64,000 nt of DNA from Opitutus sp. GAS368 (GTDB lineage Bacteria; Verrucomicrobiota; Verrucomicrobiia; Opitutales; Opitutaceae): positions 20,015-84,014 of the forward strand of contig CAMDOF010000014.1 of assembly GCA_945903465.1 (NCBI GenBank). The letters run 5' to 3'. Positions 54,214-63,462 of the stretch are shown here, piece after piece (within the stretch, counting starts at the first letter, position 1; every line of letters begins with the position of its first letter). The position numbers were made by a program, and so were the translations under genes. Below the pieces are notes generated by a model. The model had not been told where the DNA came from, made no database searches, and saw only the letters and a program-made list of their open reading frames with translations.

Positions 54214-55215
54214 CTATTTTAGAGCGGCGGCGGGGTGAAAGCCATCGGCGACGACGGTAGCGGAGAGATTACCCCGATCGACTGAGATAATTTTTTCAAG
54301 AATTGAGGGGACGAGATGTTTACCGTTGTCGAGCGTGGTGAGGGTCGTGGGCGCGCGGCCTTGGGCGACCTCGACGGCGACGCGGGCGGCGAGCGTGGCG
54401 AGGTTTTTGAGTGGCTTATAGATGGTCATGGCCTGGGTGCCGCGAAGGATGCGCTGGCAGGCGGCGAGATCGGCATCTTGCCCGGTGACGAGGACTTTCC
54501 CGGCGAGCCCGTCTTCTTGTAAGGCTTGGATGGCGCCACCGGCGGTGCCGTCGTTGGAAGCGATAATGGCGTCGAGGTTGCGGCCGGCTTTGGTGATGGC
54601 GGCGTTCGTAATTTTTTTGGCGTTTTCGGGTTTCCAATCAAGTGCCCAGTCCTCGTGAACGACCTCAATCTTGCCCTGCTTGATCAAAGGCAGGAGAATA
54701 TTATCCTGCCCCTCCTTGAAGAGCTTGGCATTGTTATCGGTGGGGGCGCCGTAGATGCGCACGATGCGGGCAGTGCGACCGAGGGCCAAGTGGTTGGCGA
54801 TGTAGCTGGCCTGAGCTTCGCCTACTTTCACGTTGTCGAACGCTAGATAGTAATCGATGGAGCAATTTTTGATGAGACGATCGTAAGCGATCACCGGAAT
54901 CTTGGCATCGTTGGCAGATTTAACGGCGCGGTTCATGGCTTCGCCGTTGTGGGGAACGATGACGAGGACGTCGACGCGCCGGCTAATCAGTGATTCGATA
55001 TCGCGAGTCTGGCGGGTGTCGTCGCTGTTAGCGGACTGGACGATGACGGTGGCACCGAGTTGTTTCGCGGCATCGATGAAGGTGTCGCGGTCGCGTTGCC
55101 AACGTTCCTCCTTCAATGTATCGAGTGAAAGACCGATGACCGGTTTTTCCTTGGAGGCAAAAGTGGTGGTGGTGACGGCGGCGAGAAGACCAGCGGCGAG
55201 GAGAAGGGGTTTCAT
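54214..55215 (-). CDS. xylF: Xylose-binding periplasmic protein
   Basis: The ATG at 55215 gives a 333-residue protein with a Sec signal (cleavage near FASKE). It closely follows the XylF pattern: PVIGLSLDTLKEERWQRDRD, then IVQSANSDDTRQTRDIESLI, then VIVPHNGEAMNRAVKSANDA, then PVIAYDRLIKNCSIDYYLAF, and ILRGTQAMTIYKPLKNLATL. The binding protein hands D-xylose (or a close pentose) to XylGH. The long open frame upstream of 55215 runs over the divergent adenylyltransferase gene and is rejected. It heads the operon, and a regulator is not in view. Confidence 0.92.
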   Translation of the reverse strand: MKPLLLAAGLLAAVTTTTFASKEKPVIGLSLDTLKEERWQRDRDTFIDAAKQLGATVIVQSANSDDTRQTRDIESLISRRVDVLVIVPHNGEAMNRAVKSANDAKIPVIAYDRLIKNCSIDYYLAFDNVKVGEAQASYIANHLALGRTARIVRIYGAPTDNNAKLFKEGQDNILLPLIKQGKIEVVHEDWALDWKPENAKKITNAAITKAGRNLDAIIASNDGTAGGAIQALQEDGLAGKVLVTGQDADLAACQRILRGTQAMTIYKPLKNLATLAARVAVEVAQGRAPTTLTTLDNGKHLVPSILEKIISVDRGNLSATVVADGFHPAAALK

Positions 55216-55239
55216 AAAGAGTGCAGGAGTGTTAACCGA

Positions 55240-55776
55240 ATGGACAAAAGCGGTCAGCGGCGAGAGGCTTGCGAAAACGTGACCCTCGACAATCCCAAAC
55301 TGTTTACTCTGGCGGAAGCGGTCGCGCAGCGCGGCCAGCTGCGAGCGGCGGGCCGCCGCGTGGTGCTGACCAACGGCATCTTTGATTTGCTGCACACCGG
55401 ACATCTTTATTACCTCCAGCAAGCGCGCCAGCAGGGGGATGCCCTGTACATTGCGTTGAATGGGGATTTGAGTGCGCGGGCGTTGAAAGGCCCGTCGCGG
55501 CCGGTGCAGAACGAGGAGCAGCGAGCCTACGCGCTCGGGGCTTTGGCCTGCGTTGATGGGGTTTTTATCTTTGGCACGCCGCGTCTGGATGGGGAGATTC
55601 GGGCGATCGCGCCGGATGTTTACTGCAAGGCTGGCGACTATACGCTGGAAAAACTTGATCGGGGTGAACGCGCCGCGCTTGAATCGGTGGGGGCCCAGGT
55701 GGATTTTATGCCCTTTCTCGCGGGCTTCAGCACGACGAATCTGATCGCCAAGATTAAAGCGGCGGGGGAAATCTGA
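55240..55776 (+). CDS. Nucleotidyltransferase of the RfaE2/HldE C-domain type
   Basis: The 178-residue protein has the cytidylyltransferase-like HxGH motif (RRVVLTNGIFDLLHTGHLYY), then LYIALNGDLSARALKGPSRP with the flexible loop, and GFSTTNLIAKI at the end, as in the adenylyltransferase domain of HldE that activates heptose 1-phosphate for LPS core. The kinase domain is absent, the usual split form. A GTG at 55279 is an alternative start. It is six bases upstream of purN and divergent from xylF by 24 bases. Confidence 0.85.
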   Translation: MDKSGQRREACENVTLDNPKLFTLAEAVAQRGQLRAAGRRVVLTNGIFDLLHTGHLYYLQQARQQGDALYIALNGDLSARALKGPSRPVQNEEQRAYALGALACVDGVFIFGTPRLDGEIRAIAPDVYCKAGDYTLEKLDRGERAALESVGAQVDFMPFLAGFSTTNLIAKIKAAGEI

Positions 55777-55781
55777 GTCCG

Positions 55782-56354
55782 ATGCGACTGGTCATTCTGG
55801 GTTCAGGCCGCGGTTCAAATGCTGCGGCGATTCTCGAGGCGGAAAAAGCTGGTCGCTTGGGTCGTGCCCGAGTGGTGGCGGTTTTCTCGGATCAGCCGGC
55901 GGCGGGTATTTTGGCTCTCGGGGAGCGCTTTGCGGTGAACTCGGCGTTTGTCGATCCAGCGCCTTTTAAGACAAAGCTGGAGGGTGCGGGCGAGGCGCGT
56001 TTTATCGCGGCGGTCAGCGCGGCGCAGCCGGACCTGGTGGTGCTGGCCGGTTTCATGCGAGTATTAAAGCCGGGATTTTTGCAGGCTTTTTCGGGCAAAA
56101 TCATTAACCTGCACCCGAGCTTGCTGCCGAGCTTTCCGGGATTGGATGGGATTGGGCAGGCGTTTCGGCGGGGAGTGAAAATTACTGGCTGCACGGTGCA
56201 CTCCGTGACGCTGGAGGTGGACGGAGGCCCGATCCTTGATCAAGCGGTCGTACGTATTGAAACGGGTGATACATTAGAAATGTTGGTGGAGAAAATGCAC
56301 ACGGCGGAGCATGCCTTGTTGCCTGCGGTTATCAGGAGGCTGAGTGAGCGCTGA
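55782..56354 (+). CDS. purN: Phosphoribosylglycinamide formyltransferase
   Basis: PurN transfers a formyl group from 10-formyl-THF to GAR in purine synthesis. The 190-residue protein has RLVILGSGRGSNAAAILEAE at the start, the folate/formyl region VVLAGFMRVLKPGFLQAFSG, then the catalytic IINLHPSLLPSFPGLDGIGQ with Asn/His, and GCTVHSVTLEVDGGPILDQA with Asp. Length is normal. It is probably co-transcribed with the adenylyltransferase gene. Confidence 0.95.
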   Translation: MRLVILGSGRGSNAAAILEAEKAGRLGRARVVAVFSDQPAAGILALGERFAVNSAFVDPAPFKTKLEGAGEARFIAAVSAAQPDLVVLAGFMRVLKPGFLQAFSGKIINLHPSLLPSFPGLDGIGQAFRRGVKITGCTVHSVTLEVDGGPILDQAVVRIETGDTLEMLVEKMHTAEHALLPAVIRRLSER

Positions 56355-56592
56355 GCGTCGGGTTGGGTGCCGCGGGTGGTCGGCGGAGGGCAATTCTGTC
56401 TGAGAGCAGCGGCGGGAAAAGTCAGGCGCTCGTGAGGTCGGACGCATCGAAAATCCTGCGGCAGCGTCAGGCTTTTTGTTGATGCGCTCGCGAGTCCAAG
56501 CGAGTGGGTCCGCCTGTCATTCTTCTATGAAATCTGCCCTCTAAACTGGCTTCTCCCGCATGCGTTCTAAAATTTAGATTCTGCGATTCGCC

Positions 56593-57828
56593 ATGGTCCT
56601 GTGCGGGGTGATCAGCGTGCTCGGCTCAATTGGCCGGGCGGCGAAAGCACCCCGAGCTTGGCCGAGCGAGCCACAATTTTTACCAGTGACGGCCGAGCGA
56701 TGGGCCGCCTTACCGGCGGCTGAGCAGGCCGCTTGGCGGATCTATCTCGAGTCTTCCCGGGCTTTGGCGGTGACCCTACCGGTGCGGGAAGGGTGGACGA
56801 CGCCGAGTTTTCAAAAAATTGAGGGCGCGGGGATCCCCGGGAAACATAGTCGAGGTCTTGAGTTATCGGCGGCGCCCGAGTGGTATGCGAGTGCGGTGGC
56901 GGCGACGGTGGCGGAGCGGGTTGTGGCGATGCAATCGAAGGCGGGTGGGTGGACCAAGGGGAACGATTATACCCAGCCGATCGCCGGGGCGCGTGGGGGC
57001 GCTGACGTCTGGAGTGGGGGGACTTTAGATAACGATGCGACGGTTTGGGAGCTGCGTTTTCTGGCACTGGCGGCGGCCGCGACGAGTGAGCCGGCGCGGG
57101 CGCGGGCGTGGCGGGGCGCGTGCGAGCGCGGGCTGAAGTACGTGGTGGCCTCGCAGTATCCCAACGGTGGCTTCCCGCAAATTTATCCGCTGGCGGGAGG
57201 GTATCACGATGCGATTACCTTTAATGATGACGCGATGGTGCAGGCGCTGGAACTGCTGCAGGCGATCGCCGATGGTAAACCGGAGTGGATGTTTGTGGCG
57301 GATGAATTCCGTAAGGAGGCCAAGGTCCGGTTGGGGAGGGGTCTTCGTTGTATCCTCGCGGCCCAGCTAAGAGGAGCGGATGGCCAGCCGACGGTGTGGT
57401 GCCAGCAGCATGACCCGCTGACGTTGCGGCCGTGCGCGGCGCGAAATTTTGAGCCGGTGGCGTCGTGTACGAATGAGAGCGCCTCTCTGGTGAAATTTCT
57501 GATGGCGCAGCCGCAGCCTTCGCCTGAGTTGGTGGCGGCGGTTAACGGGGCGGTGGGATGGCTGCAGCGCGCAGCGCTCCGAGATATCGGCTGGAGCCGG
57601 CAGACGGGCGGAGGATCAGTGGTGGCGCGTCCCGGTTCGCCGCTCCTTTGGGCCCGGATGTATGAGTTGGGGACCGACGAGCCGATTTTTGGCGATCGAG
57701 ATCGCACGGTTCACTATGTTGTAGCGGAACTTTCCTCGGAACGGCGGGCTGGCTACGCGTGGTATGGCACTTGGCCGGCGAAGGTGTTGTTGGCTTTTAA
57801 CAGCTGGCAGGGTGGGCGGGCGCCATGA
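56593..57828 (+). CDS. Pectate lyase, PL10 family
   Basis: The 411-residue protein has a signal-like N-terminus and the PL10 (alpha/alpha) pattern: MQSKAGGWTKGNDYTQP near residue 117, GGTLDNDATVWELRFLALAA, then CERGLKYVVASQYPNGGFPQ, IYPLAGGYHDAITFNDDAMV, and a late VWCQQHDPLTLRP segment with Trp/Gln/His/Asp. PL10 lyases cut polygalacturonate by beta-elimination with calcium. The last four bases overlap the next gene's start, so the pair is coupled. Confidence 0.9.
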   Translation: MVLCGVISVLGSIGRAAKAPRAWPSEPQFLPVTAERWAALPAAEQAAWRIYLESSRALAVTLPVREGWTTPSFQKIEGAGIPGKHSRGLELSAAPEWYASAVAATVAERVVAMQSKAGGWTKGNDYTQPIAGARGGADVWSGGTLDNDATVWELRFLALAAAATSEPARARAWRGACERGLKYVVASQYPNGGFPQIYPLAGGYHDAITFNDDAMVQALELLQAIADGKPEWMFVADEFRKEAKVRLGRGLRCILAAQLRGADGQPTVWCQQHDPLTLRPCAARNFEPVASCTNESASLVKFLMAQPQPSPELVAAVNGAVGWLQRAALRDIGWSRQTGGGSVVARPGSPLLWARMYELGTDEPIFGDRDRTVHYVVAELSSERRAGYAWYGTWPAKVLLAFNSWQGGRAP

Positions 57829-60314
57829 ACGCACGCGCAATTTGTCTGGCAGTGCTTTGGGCTTGGCCGAGCTGGTTGGTGGCGGCGGATATGGGGGTGA
57901 GGCCGGCCGTTGCGGTGCGGGCGGGTGAAGGGGGCGCGCTGGTGTACACGCGTGATGGCGGAGGCAATCGGGTCATTGATTTTTCGCAGGCGGGTTACGG
58001 CGGGGGCGGCGAGGTGATTCCATGGGTGGCTCCGAAAATCTCCGTGGAGGCGTCGGGCGGTGATGATAGCGCGCGGATCCAAGCGGCGATTGATGGGGTG
58101 GCGCGGTTGCCGCTGGGTGCGGATGGGTTTCGCGGGGCGGTATTGCTACTTCCAGGCCGCTTTGCGATTGGTAATACGCTGCGGATCGGGGCGAGCGGGG
58201 TCGTCCTGCGCGGTTCGGGTGAAGGCGAAGGCGGCACCGCGCTTGTGGCCATGAGCGGCGCGCGGAGGACGTTACTGGAAGTCGGCGGTAGTGGTGGGCG
58301 GGTGGAGCGGGCCGAGTTGCGGCAGAAAATCACGGCCGCGGATGTGGCCGTCGGGGCGAGGGATCTTTTGGTTGAGTCCGTGGCGGGGTTTTCCGTCGGA
58401 GGGCGCGTCGCGGTGCGACGGCGGGCGACGGCAGAGTGGATTGCCGCGATCGGCATGAATACGCAACCGGGTTGGCGGGCGGAAAATCGCGTGCAATGGG
58501 GGGCTGGTTCGCGTGATATTATCTGGGACCGAGTGGTCGTCGGGATCGCCGGTCTGACGCTGTCGATGGACGCCCCCATTACGACGGCGATTGAGCGGAC
58601 GCTCGGCGGCGGTACGGTGACGCCGTGTGAATTTCCTGGTCGGATCGAGCGAGTGGGGGTTGAAAACCTGCAATGTATCTCTGCGTACGACGCGGCGAAT
58701 TCAAAAGATGAGGAGCACGCCTGGGTTGCGATTTCGCTAGACCAAGTGGAGCACGCGTGGGTCCGGCAGGTAACGGCCCGGCATTTTGTCAGTTATGTGG
58801 TGAATGTGCAGGCGGACACAAAGTGGGTGACGGTGGAGGATTGCACAGCTTTGGATCCGGTGTCAGAGCTGGCCGGTTATCGTCGGCGTGTTTTCTCGAT
58901 TGGTGGGCAGCAGACTTTGGTGCAACGCTGTGTGAGCGAGCGCGGTTTGAGGGATTTTACGACGGGATTTGTGGCCGCTGGTCCGAATGTTTTTCTCCAT
59001 TGTGCGGCGAGGGATGCGCTGGGGCCGAGCGGGCCGATGGAGAGCTGGGCGTCGGGGGTGCTTTACGACAACGTGATAATCCGGGGCGACGCGTTACGAT
59101 TTTTGAACCGGGGCATGGCGGGCCAAGGCGCGGGCTGGACGGTGGCGAATTCGATTTTATGGAATTGTGAGGCGACGGAAATCCAAGTGCAGAGCCCGCC
59201 GGGTGCCCCGAACCAAGCGTACGGCTGCAAGGGGCTGATTGTTGATGACAACGTGAACTATGATGCGCGGGTGATGCCTTTTCGGGAATTTGTGCGCGGT
59301 TCGCCGGTGGCGCCGGCGAGTCTTTATCTGGCGCAGTTGGCGGCGCGGCGTGGGGGAGCGGCGGTGGGTCGCTTGGTCCGCGTACCGATCAGCATCGCAG
59401 CGGAAGGAGCGCGGCCGTGGGTGGCCGCTGATTTGCCGGCGCTGGTTCTGCCGCTGCGAAGTGCGCCGCTGCGGGTTGAGGCAGGGCGGTTTTTGGTGAA
59501 TGATCGGCCAGCGTGGACAAGTGCCACGGGCTTTTCATGGTATTTGGGGCAGATGCCCCGTCCGTTGGCGCGGAGCTTCGGGCCCGCGATCACGCGCTTT
59601 GCGCCAGGGGAATCGGGTCTTGAGGCGACCGACCGGCTGGAGGATGTGGTGGCGAACCTCGCGCCCGGAGCCGTTTTCGCGCACCATTATGGGCTGTGGT
59701 ACGATCGGCGGCGGATTAACCATAATTTTTATGGATCGCCGGAGCTATCGGCGGACGATGCGACGGCGCCGTTCATGGAGATGCCGTGGGCGCGTAGCGG
59801 GCAAGGCCGTGATTGGAATGGGCTGAGCAAGTATGATCTGACGCGATTCAACCCGTGGTTTTTTGGGCGGGTGAAGGAGTTTGCGGATCTGGCGGACGCG
59901 AAGGGGCGGATTCTGCATCACTATTTTTATTTTCAACACGCGTTGCAGGAAACGCGGGCGCACTACGTTGATTTTCCGTGGCGGCCGGTAAATTGCCTGC
60001 AAGCAACGGATCTGCCGGATGAGAATCCGGCGGCGAATGCTTTTTACGATGTAACGCATGCGGTGCGCCGAGATCTTCACCGTCGGTATATCCGGCACTG
60101 TCTGGACGTGTTGAAGAGCAACACGAATGTGGTGTACGGGCTCGACCACGAGTACTCGGGACCGCTGGCATTCGTGCGTTTCTGGTTGGACACGATCCAC
60201 GAGTGGGAAGAAGAGCATGGCAAAAAAAGTTTTCATCTCACTGGAAGTTCCGAAGGCGGCGATGGATGCCATTCTCGCGGATCCGGTGCGGGGTCCTCTG
60301 ATTACAGCGATTGA
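57825..60314 (+). CDS. Beta-helix / glycosidase-like exported protein, first part before frameshift
   Basis: The 829-residue frame starts with a signal peptide (cleavage near VAADM). Residues 40-480 look like a parallel beta-helix of the pectate-lyase superfamily (DDSARIQAAIDGVARLPLGA, then GAVLLLPGRFAIGNTLRIGA, then LQCISAYDAANSKDEEHAWV). Residues 560-800 look like a TIM-barrel-type glycoside hydrolase (ATGFSWYLGQMPRPLARSFG, then RILHHYFYFQHALQETRAHY, then NTNVVYGLDHEYSGP). After a run of seven A's (60222-60228) the frame loses sense and stops at 60314. The proper continuation is the next entry, so the ends should be read as one protein of about 1031 residues. Confidence 0.8.
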   Translation: MNARAICLAVLWAWPSWLVAADMGVRPAVAVRAGEGGALVYTRDGGGNRVIDFSQAGYGGGGEVIPWVAPKISVEASGGDDSARIQAAIDGVARLPLGADGFRGAVLLLPGRFAIGNTLRIGASGVVLRGSGEGEGGTALVAMSGARRTLLEVGGSGGRVERAELRQKITAADVAVGARDLLVESVAGFSVGGRVAVRRRATAEWIAAIGMNTQPGWRAENRVQWGAGSRDIIWDRVVVGIAGLTLSMDAPITTAIERTLGGGTVTPCEFPGRIERVGVENLQCISAYDAANSKDEEHAWVAISLDQVEHAWVRQVTARHFVSYVVNVQADTKWVTVEDCTALDPVSELAGYRRRVFSIGGQQTLVQRCVSERGLRDFTTGFVAAGPNVFLHCAARDALGPSGPMESWASGVLYDNVIIRGDALRFLNRGMAGQGAGWTVANSILWNCEATEIQVQSPPGAPNQAYGCKGLIVDDNVNYDARVMPFREFVRGSPVAPASLYLAQLAARRGGAAVGRLVRVPISIAAEGARPWVAADLPALVLPLRSAPLRVEAGRFLVNDRPAWTSATGFSWYLGQMPRPLARSFGPAITRFAPGESGLEATDRLEDVVANLAPGAVFAHHYGLWYDRRRINHNFYGSPELSADDATAPFMEMPWARSGQGRDWNGLSKYDLTRFNPWFFGRVKEFADLADAKGRILHHYFYFQHALQETRAHYVDFPWRPVNCLQATDLPDENPAANAFYDVTHAVRRDLHRRYIRHCLDVLKSNTNVVYGLDHEYSGPLAFVRFWLDTIHEWEEEHGKKSFHLTGSSEGGDGCHSRGSGAGSSDYSD

Positions 60315-60921
60315 TTTTCATCATTGGTTTTACCGCCCGGATGGCTCGCTCTTCGCGATTGAGGGCGGTAAAAATGAGGCGCCGCGTGAGCAGTCGGTGA
60401 ATATCTTGCCGGAGGCGGACGGGTTGGCCCTGCGCGCGCGCTCTAATTACGCGGGTAACATTGTTAATTCGCCGGAGTTTCAGCGGGCCTCGCAGCAGGT
60501 GCGCGCGGGTACGGCGGCGCTGCGTTACCGCGCGGTGCGTGAGTATCGTGATGCTTTTCCCGATCTCGTGATTCTCCGGCGTGGCGATGAGTTTCCCGCC
60601 CTGACTGCGGCGCTGGAAAAAGCGATCCCGCGGGCATTGCGCGGGCAGACCCGACCGGCGGACTTGGTGCGTGATCCGGTCGCGACGGCTTGGTGCATGG
60701 CCGCGCCCGGTTCTGCCTATCTTGTTTATACGCTCGCGGGAGAAGCGGTGTCGCTTGATCTCGCGGGTGAGCGTGGTCGTTTTTCGCTCGCGTGGCTGGA
60801 TAGTGCCAGTGGAGAATTGGGGCGTGCGGGCGAAACGATTGCCGCCGGTCAAACGGTGCGCTTGGCGCCGCCGCCAGCGACGGGGCCGCGCCCGTGGGTG
60901 GCCTGGCTGACGCGGCTTTAA
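60217..60921 (+). pseudogene. C-terminal continuation of the beta-helix/glycosidase protein (+1 frame)
   Basis: Removing one A from the A7 run at 60222-60228 joins EEEHGKK directly to VFISLEVPKAAMDAILADPV, followed by GPLITAIDFHHWFYRPDGSL and a beta-sandwich end to 60921. The broken sequence continues the TIM-barrel sense (FHHWFY, EQSVNIL), so it belongs to the upstream protein. An in-frame ATG at 60217 could allow a separate start, but no signal peptide would be present. Either a real mutation, a sequencing error in the homopolymer, or transcriptional slippage explains it. Confidence 0.75.
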
Positions 60922-60941
60922 TTTACCCAAAGATTTCCAAG

Positions 60942-61937
60942 ATGAAAATTCACAGCCAAGTTATTTTTTTCGTGTCCGCTGGGCTCGCTCTGGCGGCCCG
61001 CGGCGCCGGTGTGGTCGACGGGGTAAAGCTGACGACGTCGGCTGATCGCGTCCGCGTCGAGATCGGGGGGAGTCTTTTTACGGAGTACATTTTCAAGGGA
61101 GCAACGCGGCCCTATTGTTATCCGATTCTTGCGGGTGACGGAACCTCGCTTGTGCGGGATTTTCCGATGAAGGAGACGCCGGGTGAAGATATCGACCACA
61201 AGCACCATCGTGCGCTCATGTTTGCGCACAGTGATGCGAACAAGGTGGATTTTTGGAATGAGGGGACCTCGGGTACGAAGTTTCCGAAAGGCAGCACGGT
61301 GCATGCGGGCCTGGTTGAGGCGACGAGTGGCGCGGTGGGCGTGGTGCGGACGCGGAATCGTTGGGAGGCGCCGGATGGCAAAGTGGTCGCGACGGATGAG
61401 ACGACGATCCGATTTCGGGGCGGGGTGAATGGGCGGATGATCGATTATGAAGTGACGATACAAGCTCCGGCCGACGGGCCGCTGGTCATGGGGGATAATA
61501 AAGACGGGACGATGGCGATCCGGGTGCCGCAGTGGATGACGCTACCGCACAAATATATGAAAAAGGATATTCCTGGGTTCGGTCATATTGTGACGGCGCG
61601 AGGCCTGCGCGATGCGGCGGCCTGGGGCACGCGCGCGGATTGGTGTGATTATTTTGCGGCCCATAATGGGAAGACTTACGGGATCGCGATCTTCGATCAC
61701 CCGGAAAATTTACGGCACCCGACATGGTGGATGGCTCGCGATTATGGGCTATTTGCGGCGAATCCGTTTGGGCAAAAAGATTTCGAGGTGGCGGCCAAGC
61801 ATCCCGCGGGAAAGGGCGACCACACGATTCCGGCCGGTGGACGGTTGACCCTGCGTTATCGTTTTTATTTCCACATGGGCGACGAGAAAACGGGAAAAGT
61901 TGCCGAGGGCTACGCGGATTACGTGGAGGGTCGTTAA
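60942..61937 (+). CDS. Exported DUF6807 / PmoA-like protein
   Basis: The 331-residue protein (ATG 60942) has a signal peptide ending near ARGAG. It matches the DUF6807 (formerly 'methane oxygenase PmoA-like') pattern: FTEYIFKGATRPYCYPILAG, then DIDHKHHRALMFAHSDANKV, then VDFWNEG, and IAIFDHPENLRHPTWWMARD with NPFGQKDF. Members are unrelated to methane oxygenase and are frequent in polysaccharide-use loci of PVC and Bacteroidetes bacteria; the clustered His residues suggest a metal or sugar-binding site. It follows the frameshifted gene by 20 bases. Confidence 0.85.
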   Translation: MKIHSQVIFFVSAGLALAARGAGVVDGVKLTTSADRVRVEIGGSLFTEYIFKGATRPYCYPILAGDGTSLVRDFPMKETPGEDIDHKHHRALMFAHSDANKVDFWNEGTSGTKFPKGSTVHAGLVEATSGAVGVVRTRNRWEAPDGKVVATDETTIRFRGGVNGRMIDYEVTIQAPADGPLVMGDNKDGTMAIRVPQWMTLPHKYMKKDIPGFGHIVTARGLRDAAAWGTRADWCDYFAAHNGKTYGIAIFDHPENLRHPTWWMARDYGLFAANPFGQKDFEVAAKHPAGKGDHTIPAGGRLTLRYRFYFHMGDEKTGKVAEGYADYVEGR

Positions 61938-61968
61938 GCCGAAGAGGAGTGGAGACGGGTTGGCCTCG

Positions 61969-63462
61969 TTATTTTTTTCGACCGGTGGTGGTGGGGCGAG
62001 CCAAGGCGGCGTCGAGTTCGGTTTCAGTGGGGAAGCGATCGAAGCGCCGCGTGGTTTTTTGACCGAGGAGCGTGTGATCGGCAAAGTCGAGGAGGGCGCT
62101 CCAGTCGTCGGCGTTGAACCCATGGCCGTGCGGCGCGTAGTTGACGGCGAGGCGGTCGGTGGCGCCAAAGAGTGCGTAGACGGGTTGGGCGCCGGCGATT
62201 GATTGTTGGACGGCGGCGGGCAGGGAGATGGTGTCGGTGTCGCCTTCCAGAGCGATAAAGGCGCGGGGGGCGCAGGCGGCGAGGAACCAGTGCTGGTCGA
62301 ACGGAAGTTTTTGGACTTGGCCGCGGAAGGGGTGGAGCTGTGGGGAGAACCAGTTCGGGTATTTTGTCATCATCACGTCGAGCGTTTCGCTTTTCCGCGG
62401 TCCGGTGAAGCGATAGGCGCCGATCCCGCCGCCGCCGGTGACAACGGGAGCTCCGAGGGCGATTCGCTCGTCGAAGGCGGCGGCGACCATGGCGGATTTG
62501 CCAGTACGCGATGCGCCGGTGATGATTAATTTTTCTGCATCGATGGTTGGATCGGTTTGCAGGTAGTCGATGATGCGGGAGACGCCCCAGGCCCAGCTGC
62601 GCAGCAAACCCCAGTCATAGCCTGGGTAAGCGGGAAAAAAGCGGGTGTTGCGAAAGGCCCAGCTACCGTCGGCGTTGCGGAGGGTAGTATCTTCTCCGCA
62701 GTCGTTATGGTTAAAGACGACATAGGCGTAGCCGCGGGCGAGGGCGGCTTGGTTGGCGGCGATTTTTTCCGGATCGTTGGGAGGGTTGACGTTGCTGCGC
62801 GAGCCGTTGGGTGGAGTCGCTGGAGAAGGGTCACCGCTGGGTGCGGTGGCGGGCGGGTTCGGTGCGAGGGAGGGAGGCCCTCCGACGACGAGGAGTACGT
62901 TTGTGCCGCGCCCTTGGGTCGGGCCGTTGGGGAGGCGAGGGAGTGGTTTGGCGCCGGGGGGTGGGCCGGTGGGGGCGATGACGGCGGGGAAAGGGCCGCC
63001 GGTGGCAGGGGTAAAAATTCCGATGTCGAGGCTCAGGCGTTGATCGGGGCCGAAGGTGAGCTGAATGAGGCGGTAGGTGAATTTCCCGCCGGCGAGAGTT
63101 TGGGTTTGCACGAGGGTGGCGTGCACGTTGCCCGGAGGGGGCGGCGCTTGGCCCACGGCGTAGTACTCCAGTGTACGCAGAATTTCGGAGCGCCGCTGGG
63201 GCCACTGCACGCGGGTGGTGACGGGCGTGCCGTTATCCATCGTAAGTGGGTCGGGAAGGGCGGGGCGATCGGGTAATTCGCTGGTGGGCGGAAGACGGCC
63301 GAGCGGAGCTAGAATGGGTGGAACGGGAATTTCCCTGGGCGAGCTCTCCGCGGGAAAAGCGGTGGTGGCACCGGCGAGCAGCGAGGCGAGGACCAAGCGG
63401 GTTGAGCAGGCGAGGGCAGGGGTGAAGGTGCGGTGGCGGGGGGGGCGCGTTGAAGTGCGCAT
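61969..63462 (-). CDS. CE15-type glucuronoyl esterase-like protein
   Basis: The 497-residue exported alpha/beta hydrolase (signal peptide to about residue 38) resembles CE15 4-O-methyl-glucuronoyl methylesterases, which break ester bonds between lignin and glucuronoxylan. The nucleophile is Ser318 in GASRTGKSAM, matching G-x-S-R-x-G-K. The catalytic His lies in YAPHGHGFNADDW. Residues 165-232 hold a Pro/Gly-rich insert that ordinary CE15 enzymes do not need. It is convergent with the DUF6807 gene and completes the degradation locus. Confidence 0.85.
   Translation of the reverse strand: MRTSTRPPRHRTFTPALACSTRLVLASLLAGATTAFPAESSPREIPVPPILAPLGRLPPTSELPDRPALPDPLTMDNGTPVTTRVQWPQRRSEILRTLEYYAVGQAPPPPGNVHATLVQTQTLAGGKFTYRLIQLTFGPDQRLSLDIGIFTPATGGPFPAVIAPTGPPPGAKPLPRLPNGPTQGRGTNVLLVVGGPPSLAPNPPATAPSGDPSPATPPNGSRSNVNPPNDPEKIAANQAALARGYAYVVFNHNDCGEDTTLRNADGSWAFRNTRFFPAYPGYDWGLLRSWAWGVSRIIDYLQTDPTIDAEKLIITGASRTGKSAMVAAAFDERIALGAPVVTGGGGIGAYRFTGPRKSETLDVMMTKYPNWFSPQLHPFRGQVQKLPFDQHWFLAACAPRAFIALEGDTDTISLPAAVQQSIAGAQPVYALFGATDRLAVNYAPHGHGFNADDWSALLDFADHTLLGQKTTRRFDRFPTETELDAALARPTTTGRKK

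Noticed and set aside
60222..60228. Programmed -1 frameshift at A AAA AAG
   Set aside because: The downstream sense lies in the +1 frame (one base deleted), not the -1 frame, so the standard slippery-site mechanism does not fit.
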